The notes under the pieces were generated by a model, which searched no databases, was not told where the DNA came from, and worked only from the letters and a program-made list of their open reading frames with translations. The translations under genes and the position numbers were made by a program. Below, piece after piece: positions 35,510 to 43,459 of a DNA stretch of 64,000 nucleotides. The DNA lies in NCBI GenBank assembly GCA_017522065.1, contig JAFXAD010000024.1, positions 98,003 to 162,002 of the forward strand, given 5' to 3'. Position 1 is the stretch's first letter, and every line of letters starts with the position of its first letter. The DNA comes from Bacteroidales bacterium. Lineage in GTDB: Bacteria > Bacteroidota > Bacteroidia > Bacteroidales > P3.

Positions 35510-36535
35510 ATGGGACTTCTCTCATTTTTCAATAAGGAACTGGCTATGGACCTGGGTACCGCCAACTCGATTGTCATATACAACGACCAAGTGGTTATCG
35601 ACGAGCCCTCCATTGTAGCCTACAACAAAAACACCAACAAGATCGAAGCTGTCGGCAAACGCGCCCAACTGATGGACGGAAAGACCGACAACAAGAATAT
35701 CGAGACTGTGCGCCCCTTGAAAGGCGGCGTCATTGCCGACTTCGAGATGGCACAGCACCTCATCCGCGAACTCATCAAGATGACCAACATCAGCCGCAGC
35801 TTCATGCCGCCAGCCCTGCGTATGGTTATCTGCATCCCTTCGGGCATCACCAACGTTGAGGAACGCGCTGTACGCGAAAGTGCCGAGCAGGCCGGAGCAA
35901 AGGAAATCAGAATGATTCATGAGCCTATGGCTGCCGCCATCGGTATCGGTATCGACGTGCTCGAACCCAACGGCAACATGATTGTCGACATCGGAGGCGG
36001 TACGGCTGAAATCGCTGTCATATCGCTTGGAGGCATTGTCTGCAACAAGTCAATCAAAGTCGCAGGCGACGAGTTCAACGAAAACGTCATTGAATACATG
36101 CGCAAACAGCACAATATCGTCATTGGTGTCCGCACCGCCGAAAAGGTGAAGATTGCCGTTGGCTCCGCAATATCGGAACTCGACACTCCGCCCGACGAAT
36201 TCGAGACACCAGGACGCGACCTGCTGACGGGTCTGCCGAAGACCATCTTTGTCAACTACAAAGAGATTGCACATGCCCTCGACAAATCCATCGCCCGCAT
36301 CGAGTCGGCAATCCTCGAAACCCTGGCCGACACGCCGCCCGAACTGGCAGCCGACATCTACAAGAACGGCATATACCTGGCCGGTGGTGGTTCGCTGCTG
36401 AGAGGTCTCGACCAGCGAATCAAATCCAAAACAAAACTCAACGTCCACATTGCCGAAGACCCCCTGCGCGCCGTGGCTCGCGGAACGGGTATTGCACTGA
36501 AGAACTTCAACAAGTTCTCGTTCCTGATCAAGTAG
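35510..36535 (+). CDS. mreB: Rod-shape-determining protein MreB
   Basis: A 341-aa actin homologue that polymerises under the inner membrane and directs lateral wall synthesis. Phosphate-1 DLGTANSIVIY, phosphate-2 DIGGGTAEIAV and adenosine motif LAGGGSLLRGLD are intact, and the N-terminal FFNKELAMDLG fits membrane-associated MreB. The neighbourhood is unusual: purH precedes it as expected, but a terminator and an opposite-strand rimO follow immediately, where mreC, mreD and the PBP2/RodA genes are usually found in related bacteria. Confidence 0.96.
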   Translation: MGLLSFFNKELAMDLGTANSIVIYNDQVVIDEPSIVAYNKNTNKIEAVGKRAQLMDGKTDNKNIETVRPLKGGVIADFEMAQHLIRELIKMTNISRSFMPPALRMVICIPSGITNVEERAVRESAEQAGAKEIRMIHEPMAAAIGIGIDVLEPNGNMIVDIGGGTAEIAVISLGGIVCNKSIKVAGDEFNENVIEYMRKQHNIVIGVRTAEKVKIAVGSAISELDTPPDEFETPGRDLLTGLPKTIFVNYKEIAHALDKSIARIESAILETLADTPPELAADIYKNGIYLAGGGSLLRGLDQRIKSKTKLNVHIAEDPLRAVARGTGIALKNFNKFSFLIK

Positions 36536-36560
36536 AGAACACGTATATTAATTACACAAA

Positions 36561-36598
36561 ACAGGAGGTGTCCCAAGCGGATACCTCCTGTTTTTTTA
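36561..36598 (+). terminator. Terminator after mreB
   Basis: ACAGGAGGTGTCC (36561-36573) pairs with GGATACCTCCTGT (36579-36591) with one G-T wobble, followed by seven T. It ends the mreB transcript 26 bp after the stop. Confidence 0.9.
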
Positions 36599-36629
36599 TT
36601 CGTAAGTTTACTTTAATCGCGCATGTATA

Positions 36630-37925
36630 TCAGTCCACGATGCGACCGTACAAATCGTGCTCAAGGGCATCGGTGACAACAACATTATAAAATTCACCAA
36701 CCCGCAACGCATAAGAACCATTGTCGGCTATCAGCACCTCGTCATCGACCTCGGGCGAGTCGTACTGCGTACGGCCAATCCAATAATCGCCTTCGCGACG
36801 GTCGATGATTACCTTATACTGCTTGCCTATGCATGACTGATTCTCCTTCAATGATATCTCCTCCTGTATAGCCATAAGTTCGTCGATACGGCGCTGTTTT
36901 TCCTCTTCCGTCACCGGGTCGCCCAACGCGTAAGCTGCAGTACCCTCTTCGGGCGAATAGGCGAAGACACCCATACGCGAAAAGCGGGCTCCCCGCACAA
37001 ATTCCTTAAGCTCATCATATTCAACTTCCGTTTCGCCAGGATACCCCACAATCAGCGTAGTGCGGATTGCGACATCAGGAATCGCCTTGCGGAAACGTTC
37101 GAGCAGCTGCAGTGTGCCCTCACGGTCAATGCCGCGTTGCATCGATGTCAGCAAGCGGCTGTCGATATGCTGCAACGGGATATCGATATACTTGCATATA
37201 TTTTCATATCGGGCTATGGCTTCGATGGCATCCTGCGGGAAGGAGGAGGGATAGGTATAGTGCAGGCGAATCCATTCGGCACCACTCTCTTCGGCAAGCC
37301 GCGAGAGCAACGTCCCAAGTCGGCGCTCACCATAGAGGTCCATGCCATAGTAGGTGGTATCTTGCGCTATTACAATTATTTCCTTAACGCCTTCTGCAAC
37401 CATCCGACGGGCTTCTTCGACCAGTTCGTCAATCGGGCGCGACACATGGCGACCTCTTATTAGCGGTATTGCGCAATAGGAGCAGCTCCGGTTGCAGCCT
37501 TCGCTGATTTTCAGGTAGGCATAATGACGCGGCGTAGACTGCATACGCTCCGCCTCGAGGCAATCGTGGAACTCAGCCTCAAGCGACCGAACCAGTTCGC
37601 CCCATTGATGGACACCATAAAAGGCATCGATCTCAGGCATCTCGGTACGAAGCTCTTCTTTGTAACGCTCTATCAGACAACCGACAGCAATGAGACGACG
37701 CTGTTTGCGACCACGCTGTTTCACAGCAATCTGTTCGAGAAGGACATTGATCGACTCCTCCTTGGCATCGCCGATAAAGCCACATGTGTTGACAATAACG
37801 ATATCGCAATCGTTACGATTACGGTCAAAATAGAGCTGGAATCCGGCTTTACGCAGATGGCCGGCAATATGTTCGGAGTCGACGATGTTTTTCGAGCATC
37901 CGAGGGTGATGATATTTATTTTCAA
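36630..37925 (-). CDS. rimO: Ribosomal protein uS12 methylthiotransferase
   Basis: A radical-SAM enzyme that thiomethylates an aspartate of ribosomal protein uS12. The UPF0004 domain opens with INIITLGCSKNIVDSE. The radical-SAM cysteines are in CNRSCSYCAIP, preceded by YLKISEG, and a TRAM domain ends the protein. No ATG is available: the frame offers TTG at 37952 or TTG at 37925. I prefer 37925 (431 aa, giving MKINIITLGCSKN), because it begins 16 bp after the ftsY stop and matches the family's N-terminus. The other start would overlap ftsY by 11 bp. It is co-transcribed with ftsY. Confidence 0.93.
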   Translation of the reverse strand: MKINIITLGCSKNIVDSEHIAGHLRKAGFQLYFDRNRNDCDIVIVNTCGFIGDAKEESINVLLEQIAVKQRGRKQRRLIAVGCLIERYKEELRTEMPEIDAFYGVHQWGELVRSLEAEFHDCLEAERMQSTPRHYAYLKISEGCNRSCSYCAIPLIRGRHVSRPIDELVEEARRMVAEGVKEIIVIAQDTTYYGMDLYGERRLGTLLSRLAEESGAEWIRLHYTYPSSFPQDAIEAIARYENICKYIDIPLQHIDSRLLTSMQRGIDREGTLQLLERFRKAIPDVAIRTTLIVGYPGETEVEYDELKEFVRGARFSRMGVFAYSPEEGTAAYALGDPVTEEEKQRRIDELMAIQEEISLKENQSCIGKQYKVIIDRREGDYWIGRTQYDSPEVDDEVLIADNGSYALRVGEFYNVVVTDALEHDLYGRIVD

Positions 37926-37941
37926 TGGAATTATATCTATA

Positions 37942-38895
37942 TCAATTATCAAAGAGCGAGTCTACAAACTCCTCGGCATTGAAAACCTGCAGGTCGGTCA
38001 TCTTCTCGCCAAGTCCGATGTAGCGCACAGGTATCTTGAACTGGTCGCTGATACCGATAATGACCCCACCCTTGGCGGTACCGTCCAACTTGGTGAGGGC
38101 AAGAGCATTGACTTCGGTAGCAGCCGTGAACTGCCGCGCCTGTTCTATAGCGTTCTGCCCTGTCGAGGCATCAAGAACCAACAGCACTTCGTGCGGAGCA
38201 TCCGGAATGAGTTTCTGCATGACTTTCTTTATCTTTGTCAACTCATTCATCAGACCAATCTTGTTGTGCAGACGGCCAGCCGTGTCAATCAGTACCACAT
38301 CGGTGTTCTTCGACAAGGCAGACTGGAGGGTGTCGTAAGCCACCGATGCCGGATCTGCATTCATTCCCTGCGAAACGATAGGAACCCCTACCCTTTCGGA
38401 CCATATCGTGAGCTGGTCGACGGCAGCAGCCCTGAAAGTGTCCGAGGCACCAAGCATCACACTTTTGCCAGCTTGCTTGAACTGGTATGCCAACTTGCCG
38501 ATTGTCGTTGTCTTTCCGACACCATTCACCCCCACGACAAGAATAACATAAGGTTTTTTGGGCAGCTGTGAATCGAAATCGGCAAATTCATCGTCATGAT
38601 GCTGATTCAAAAGTTCTGCAATCTCAGCTTTCAGGATACCGTTAAGTTCAGAAATGCCGATATATTTGTCACGTTTCACACGCTGTTGGATATTCTCGAT
38701 AATCTTCAGTGTGGTCTCGACCCCCACGTCGGACGAAATAAGCGTCTCTTCGAGGTTGTCCAAGACCTCATCATCGACAGTAGACTTCCCGAGTATTGAT
38801 TTCGAGAGTCTTGAAAAGAAATTTTGTTTTGTTTTGTCGAGACCCTTGTTAAGGGTTTCTTTCTTTTCTTTGCTAAAAAACGAGAAGAGTCCCAT
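37942..38895 (-). CDS. ftsY: Signal recognition particle receptor FtsY
   Basis: 317 aa. It is the SRP receptor GTPase that docks ribosome-nascent-chain complexes at the membrane translocon. It has an NG domain with P-loop GVNGVGKTTTIGKLA, DTAGRL and TKLDGTAKGG. The short basic N-terminus (MGLFSFFSKEKKE) replaces the long acidic A domain of E. coli FtsY, as is normal for Bacteroidota. The start MGLFSFF (38895) is preferred over the 15-residue longer frame. A TATCTTTG -7 element at 38973-38966 suggests it has its own promoter, since a terminator separates it from rpmG-DUF4295. Confidence 0.95.
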   Translation of the reverse strand: MGLFSFFSKEKKETLNKGLDKTKQNFFSRLSKSILGKSTVDDEVLDNLEETLISSDVGVETTLKIIENIQQRVKRDKYIGISELNGILKAEIAELLNQHHDDEFADFDSQLPKKPYVILVVGVNGVGKTTTIGKLAYQFKQAGKSVMLGASDTFRAAAVDQLTIWSERVGVPIVSQGMNADPASVAYDTLQSALSKNTDVVLIDTAGRLHNKIGLMNELTKIKKVMQKLIPDAPHEVLLVLDASTGQNAIEQARQFTAATEVNALALTKLDGTAKGGVIIGISDQFKIPVRYIGLGEKMTDLQVFNAEEFVDSLFDN

Positions 38896-39018
38896 GATTA
38901 TGTTGTGAGTTGAATGAACGAAAAAAACAATTTGAAGCACCTGAAAAGCATATCAAATCAATTTGCAAAGATAAGCATTTTTTTTGAAACAGGCGCTTTT
39001 TGCAATAGAGAAAACAGA

Positions 39019-39131
39019 AGAGCAGCTCTAATAATTATTTAAAACGGCGAATTATACTAATTAAACGAATTGATATTTAGAAATTTGTTTTGCAAACAAA
39101 ACGCGAATTAAACGAATTTTTAGAGATTACC
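39019..39131 (-). repeat. Dispersed MITE-like repeat, copy A (short form)
   Basis: Read on the minus strand this is GGTAATCTCTAAAAATTCGTTTAATT...TTTTAAATAATTATTAGAG-CTGCTC, the same element as at 45937-46162 and 63845-64000. It lacks about 55 bp near the right end and the extra ~65 bp of copy B. The ends are imperfect inverted repeats (CTCTAAAAATTCGTTTAA versus CTCTAATAATTATTTAA). It lies between the DUF4295 terminator and the ftsY promoter. Confidence 0.85.
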
Positions 39132-39142
39132 ACAAAAAGCAT

Positions 39143-39173
39143 AAAAAAAACCTCGCTTTACACGAAAGCGAGG
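39143..39173 (-). terminator. Terminator of rpmG-DUF4295
   Basis: CCTCGCTTT (39151-39159) and AAAGCGAGG (39165-39173) form a 9-bp stem. On the minus strand it is followed by eight T. It lies 43 bp after the DUF4295 stop. Confidence 0.9.
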
Positions 39174-39215
39174 CAAAACAAAAGCGTATGAAAAAAATTA
39201 TCTTTTCTGAACCAA

Positions 39216-39371
39216 TTATTTCTTTTTCAAATATTCCTGAACGTTGTCAGAGGGAACGATTTCCTCTTGGAAGACATAAGCGTTAGTCTTGGGGGAACGA
39301 ACCATGCGGATAACCTTAGCAAAACTTTTGCCGGTTGAAGTCTTCAGTGTTGCAACGACTTTCTTTGCCAT
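39216..39371 (-). CDS. DUF4295 family small protein
   Basis: 51 aa, starting MAKKVVATLKTSTGKSFAKV and ending VQEYLKKK. This very basic small protein belongs to the DUF4295 family of Bacteroidota, nearly always encoded just after rpmG; a ribosome-associated role is likely but not established in what I can see. The gene is short enough to be missed by ORF callers. It starts 19 bp after the rpmG stop and ends before a strong terminator. Confidence 0.9.
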   Translation of the reverse strand: MAKKVVATLKTSTGKSFAKVIRMVRSPKTNAYVFQEEIVPSDNVQEYLKKK

Positions 39372-39390
39372 TTCTTAATCCTCCTATATA

Positions 39391-39579
39391 CTATTTGATT
39401 TCTTTGTGTACGGTTACTTTCTTGAGGAACGGGTTGTATTTCTTCAGTTCCAAACGTTCCGGGGTGTTCTTCTTATTCTTGGTCGTGACATAACGCGACA
39501 TTCCCGGCACACCACTGGTCTTCTGCTCGGTGCATTCCAGTATCACTTGTACTCTTGCGTCTTTATTTTTCTTTGCCAT
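39391..39579 (-). CDS. rpmG: 50S ribosomal protein bL33
   Basis: 62 aa. The start [19 protein letters not shown] (39579) is chosen over a longer frame because a TATTTTTG promoter element lies at 39611-39604, inside that extension. The sequence keeps the family core [25 protein letters not shown] in overlapping short matches but has only one cysteine, so it is the zinc-free (C-minus) form. rpmB, often just upstream in Bacteroidota, is not present here. Confidence 0.95.
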   Translation of the reverse strand: MAKKNKDARVQVILECTEQKTSGVPGMSRYVTTKNKKNTPERLELKKYNPFLKKVTVHKEIK

Positions 39580-39603
39580 TTCTTTTTTTCTGTTTTGGAG
39601 TTG

Positions 39604-39633
39604 CAAAAATACTACTATTTTTTCAATGCGCAA
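39604..39633 (-). promoter_or_regulatory. Promoter of rpmG
   Basis: Minus strand TATTTTTG (39611-39604) with a weak CTTG -33 box (39634-39631), spacer 19 bp. Confidence 0.6.
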
Positions 39634-40059
39634 GCAATTTTTGAAAAATATTTTCTCATAAACACCCACTCATCTGTTTATCTGCATATTACAACGCAAA
39701 GAAAATTTACCATAAGCCTTTAGCAACACTTTTTTTTGTTCATATTTACGTTCAAAAAATTAGATTTCGGACTTTTTTTGCATGATTTTTTTTCCATAGA
39801 CAACCCCTCACAACCATGTCGGGAAGTGGGGAAAACTATACAAATATGCCATTTTGTCATTAATATAATGACTAAACTGGCCGAAATCAGAATTTTTGTC
39901 AGGTGCAAAAACGAGTGGCATCAAAGTTGCATGATATGACTGTGAACAACGAACTCAGAAACGATACAGAAACGACACAGAGTTCGGAAGTTCAAAAAAG
40001 AAACAAACAAGCAAATCAAAAATAAAAAGTTTAACAATTAAATATAGGAGATTAAAACC
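39634..40059. other. Intergenic stretch upstream of hsp20
   Basis: About 390 bp between divergent genes holds no supported gene. It is AT-rich. Just before hsp20, TATAGGAG at 40043-40050 gives a Shine-Dalgarno-like AGGAG nine bases from the ATG, unusual for Bacteroidota. No clear TAnnTTTG element was found for hsp20. Confidence 0.5.
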
Positions 40060-40503
40060 ATGTTAGTAGCAACAAGAAACAACGACCTGATGAGCACAAT
40101 GTTCAATGAACTGATGAACTGGAACCGCTGGAACGGCATGTGCAGCTCCGAAGACACGACGACAGCTCCTAAAATGAACGTCAGCGAAAGCGACAAAGAT
40201 TACCGTTTGGAACTCAGCATTCCAGGCATGAAGAAAGAGGACTTGAACCTCAGCGTCGATCCTGACAACAACTTGGTGATCGAAATGCAAACCAAGGAAG
40301 AGAAAAAAGAAGACAAAGAAAAGCGTCACTTCCTGCGTCGCGAATTTTCGACGACCCAATTCAAGCAGATGCTTACACTGCCCGAGAACGTAAAGAAAGA
40401 TGCCATCGGAGCAAAAGTCGAGAACGGCATTCTGACAGTAACCCTGCCGAAATTCACTCCTGAAGAGCAGAAACAGCTGGCACAAACCATCGCAATCGAA
40501 TAA
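40060..40503 (+). CDS. Hsp20/alpha-crystallin small heat-shock protein
   Basis: 147 aa. The alpha-crystallin domain covers residues ~38-135: PKMNVSESDKDYRLELSIPGMKKEDLNLSVD, RREFSTTQFKQMLTLPENV (in short matching blocks) and the signature A.ENGILTVTLPK. The C-terminal tail is short and lacks a clear I-x-I motif. It is an ATP-independent holdase that binds unfolding proteins. A GG-rich ribosome binding site (AGGAG) precedes it, suggesting strong translation when induced. It is monocistronic, with a terminator downstream. Confidence 0.93.
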   Translation: MLVATRNNDLMSTMFNELMNWNRWNGMCSSEDTTTAPKMNVSESDKDYRLELSIPGMKKEDLNLSVDPDNNLVIEMQTKEEKKEDKEKRHFLRREFSTTQFKQMLTLPENVKKDAIGAKVENGILTVTLPKFTPEEQKQLAQTIAIE

Positions 40504-40543
40504 CAGCCAGCGGGAACAAGTTTCCAATGCATGCTCAAAAATT

Positions 40544-40573
40544 AAATCGGATTCTTTGAATCCGATTTTTTTT
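40544..40573 (+). terminator. Terminator of hsp20
   Basis: AAATCGGATTC (40544-40554) and GAATCCGATTT (40558-40568) form a perfect 11-bp stem with a 3-nt loop and a T run. The next gene's TATTTTTG -7 element (40575-40582) abuts it. Confidence 0.9.
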
Positions 40574-40654
40574 ATATTTTTGCAAACGGCAGCAGCGATG
40601 CACAACCGACCAAGTCATGCTTTAATAATATAGAATACATATATTTAATATTTA

Positions 40655-41476
40655 ATGGACAAAAAAAATGACATTCCGGAAAAATTAATCGACTTGGAAA
40701 AAGTTTTTTCCGACAAGAACATAAAGGTCTCACGATTAGTGTTGCGATTTTTGAACCGGCTTCTGCACGTGGACGAAATCAACAAGGGCATATACGACAA
40801 CCGCGACAAGGAAGGTGCCGACTTTGCACAGGCAATTCTTGAATACCTCGACGTAAAAGTCGACATGCAGAACACCGAACGCATACCCACCGACGGGAAC
40901 CCCATCATAGTGGCCAACCACCCGTTGGGCGGACCCGACGGCATGGCACTGATTGCCGCTGTGGGGCGAGTGCGCAAAGACATCAAGTTTCCCGTCAACG
41001 ACTTCCTTATGCACCTCAAGCCCATGCAGGATGTATTCGTTCCCATCGACAAAGTGCACGGGAACCGCACAACCGCATCGGGCATCAACGAAGCCTTTGC
41101 CGGAAACAACATACTGCTCTACTTCCCTGCCGGCCTATGCTCGCGACGCATAAAAGGACAGATTGCCGACCTCGAATGGAAACCCACCGTCGTCAAAAAA
41201 GCCGTGCAGCACCACCGCGACATCATACCCGTATACATCGACGCTCATAACAGACGACGGTTCTACACCATAGCAAACATCAGGAAACGTCTCGGCATAA
41301 AATTCAATTTCGAGATGGCTCTACTCCCCGGCGAGATGTTCGCCCAGCGCGGCAACACATTCCGGATGACAATAGGCGAACCGATTCCCTGGCAGCATTT
41401 CGACGAGAGTCACACTTCCAAAGAATGGGCCGCCATACTTCGCAACGAAGTATACCGCTTGAAGGAAAAAGCATGA
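40655..41476 (+). CDS. PlsC-like acyltransferase, probable glycine-lipid O-acyltransferase
   Basis: 273 aa. It has the lysophospholipid-acyltransferase fold with the catalytic block NHPLGGPDGMAL (HxxxxD variant, His ~89), the substrate-side block FPAGLCSRR and a final IGEPIPWQHF. It is followed by a GNAT-type N-acyltransferase gene. This pairing matches the GlsA (O-acyltransferase)/GlsB (N-acyltransferase) genes described for glycine-lipid synthesis in Bacteroides, so it probably adds the second fatty acid to N-acyl-3-hydroxyacyl-glycine. The specific product is inferred from family and pairing. A TATTTTTG promoter element lies at 40575-40582. Confidence 0.78.
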   Translation: MDKKNDIPEKLIDLEKVFSDKNIKVSRLVLRFLNRLLHVDEINKGIYDNRDKEGADFAQAILEYLDVKVDMQNTERIPTDGNPIIVANHPLGGPDGMALIAAVGRVRKDIKFPVNDFLMHLKPMQDVFVPIDKVHGNRTTASGINEAFAGNNILLYFPAGLCSRRIKGQIADLEWKPTVVKKAVQHHRDIIPVYIDAHNRRRFYTIANIRKRLGIKFNFEMALLPGEMFAQRGNTFRMTIGEPIPWQHFDESHTSKEWAAILRNEVYRLKEKA

Positions 41477-41658
41477 AAAAGAAGAAAAATAATCAAAAAA
41501 AAACAGATTTCTGAAAAGAAAATGCTATTTTTGCATTGCGACACAAGTCACAGCGCAGATCCCAATTGCGTCGAAACCACTAAAAACAAACCCCTTAATA
41601 AGGCTCACGCCCACCACCATCTTTTCGAACACCCAACAATCTCATAACACCTACAACG

Positions 41659-42834
41659 ATGGCAAAAGATTTAAGTTACATCATTCCTCCCGTTGACAGG
41701 AATCTTCTGAAAGCAGAATTATCCAGCAGGAATTTTCTGCGCCGCACCAACTACGGCGGAAAAGAGATTTATGTAACCACAGCGCACCTCTCGCCCAACA
41801 TCATGCAAGAGATAGGACGACTGCGCGAACTCTCCTTCGCAACCGAAGGCGGCGGGACCGGCAAACCAGTCGACATCGACGAGTTCGACACCCTGCCAGA
41901 GCCATACTGCTTCAAGCAGCTCTTTGTGTGGGACACCGAAAACGAATCGATTGTTGGAGGCTATCGTTTCATCCACGGCAGCAACATGTTCCGTTCAATC
42001 GACGGCGCGATATACACCCCAACCGCCGAACTGTTCCACTTCACAGACGAGTTCATAAACGAATATCTGCCCTACACCCTTGAACTGGGACGCTCGTTCG
42101 TGCAACCCGAATACCAGCCCGGCAACAACCTACGCAAAGGCCTGTATTCGCTCGACAACCTGTGGGACGGATTGGCTACGATAGCGCTGGAGATTCCCGA
42201 GACACGCTATTACTTCGGCAAGATAACCATGTACCCGCACATGAACCGTCGCGCCAAAGACATGATTCTATACTTCTACCAGAAACATTTTCCCGACAAA
42301 GACGGCCTGGTATGGCCCAACGAACCGATGAAGATAGAATCGGACCTCAACGAGCTCTATACACTCTTCAACGGACGCAACTACAAGGAAGACTATCAGA
42401 TACTGATGCGCACCGTCAAAAGTATGGGCTCCTACGTGCCACCTCTGGTCAATGCCTACATGAACCTCTCCTCAACGATGCGCTCGTTCGGGACGGCATA
42501 CAACCACGCCTTCGGCGAAACCGACGAGACAGGCATCCTGGTACAGGTCAAAGACATCTTCCCGGACAAAAAAACACGCCATTTTGAATCCTACGAGGAC
42601 CGGAACCACGGATTCGAGCGCCACAAGCTATTCAAAATAAACATCCGAAGAATGCCCTGGTTCCGCAAATCGCTCAACGAGGACGAAGCCAGCGACCTGA
42701 TGCTCCTCAAAGAACACAAAATAGCCCGCGACCGGGCAACCTCCGACAGCGAAAGCATGACCCCCTCGCAACGTCGACAGCAGAAACGCATCGAACGACG
42801 CGAACAGCGCAAAAAACAACGCAAAAACAACTAA
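41659..42834 (+). CDS. GNAT-family N-acyltransferase, probable glycine-lipid synthase
   Basis: 391 aa. Residues ~45-230 resemble the OlsB/GlsB hemolysin-like acyltransferase fold (IGRLRELSFATEGGGTGKPVDID, QLFVWDTENESIVGGYRF, LELGRSFVQPEYQ), which transfers a 3-hydroxy fatty acid from acyl carrier protein to an amino acid. The C-terminus is a highly basic tail (RRQQKRIERREQRKKQRKNN) that may bind membranes. It lies 182 bp after the PlsC-like gene with its own TATTTTTG element at 41526-41533 and directly before engB (13-bp gap). I infer the N-acyl step of glycine (or related amino-acid) lipid formation. Confidence 0.75.
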   Translation: MAKDLSYIIPPVDRNLLKAELSSRNFLRRTNYGGKEIYVTTAHLSPNIMQEIGRLRELSFATEGGGTGKPVDIDEFDTLPEPYCFKQLFVWDTENESIVGGYRFIHGSNMFRSIDGAIYTPTAELFHFTDEFINEYLPYTLELGRSFVQPEYQPGNNLRKGLYSLDNLWDGLATIALEIPETRYYFGKITMYPHMNRRAKDMILYFYQKHFPDKDGLVWPNEPMKIESDLNELYTLFNGRNYKEDYQILMRTVKSMGSYVPPLVNAYMNLSSTMRSFGTAYNHAFGETDETGILVQVKDIFPDKKTRHFESYEDRNHGFERHKLFKINIRRMPWFRKSLNEDEASDLMLLKEHKIARDRATSDSESMTPSQRRQQKRIERREQRKKQRKNN

Positions 42835-42847
42835 AAAACTATTCATT

Positions 42848-43459
42848 ATGGAGATCAAGAATGCCACTTTTGTCGTAAGCAACACCGACTACAAGAAATG
42901 TCCTGACACCGGGCTTCCCGAATACGCATTCATAGGACGCTCCAACGTCGGCAAATCCTCGCTAATCAACATGCTGACGAACAACAAAAGCCTCGCAAAG
43001 ACAAGCGTCCGCCCAGGCAAGACACAACTCATCAACCACTTCCTAATCAACAAACAGTGGTATCTTGTCGACCTGCCCGGCTACGGATATGCACGCATAT
43101 CGAAAAGCGCACGGGCCCAATGGCAGAAAATGACAAACGACTACCTCCTGCAGCGCGAAACGCTGATGAACACCTTCGTGCTCATCGACTCACGCCTGAC
43201 ACCGCAACAGATCGACCTCGACTTCATATCCTTCCTCGGACAAAACGGCATTCCGCTATCGATAGTATTCACCAAAGCCGACAAGCAGAACCAACGCGAA
43301 ACAGCACTGAACGTCAACGCTTTCAAAAAAGCTCTCAGCAACGAATGGGAAGAACTGCCTCCAATCTTCATCACATCGTCGGTTTCCGGCACAGGCCGCA
43401 GCAAAATACTCGACTACATAGAACTAATCAACAACTCAAAGAGCACCTTAGAACAATGA
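42848..43459 (+). CDS. engB: Ribosome biogenesis GTP-binding protein YihA/YsxC
   Basis: A 203-aa TRAFAC GTPase needed for 50S subunit assembly. All G motifs are present: G1 GRSNVGKSS, G2 RPGKTQ, G3 DLPGYGYA, G4 TKADK and G5 TSSVSGTG. The length is normal. The stop overlaps the dacB start by 4 bp (ATGA), and the gene starts 13 bp after the acyltransferase gene, so three genes are probably co-transcribed. Confidence 0.96.
   Translation: MEIKNATFVVSNTDYKKCPDTGLPEYAFIGRSNVGKSSLINMLTNNKSLAKTSVRPGKTQLINHFLINKQWYLVDLPGYGYARISKSARAQWQKMTNDYLLQRETLMNTFVLIDSRLTPQQIDLDFISFLGQNGIPLSIVFTKADKQNQRETALNVNAFKKALSNEWEELPPIFITSSVSGTGRSKILDYIELINNSKSTLEQ

Noticed and set aside
43057-43455. Upstream extension of dacB
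   Set aside because: It is engB read in another frame; the signal peptide begins at 43456.
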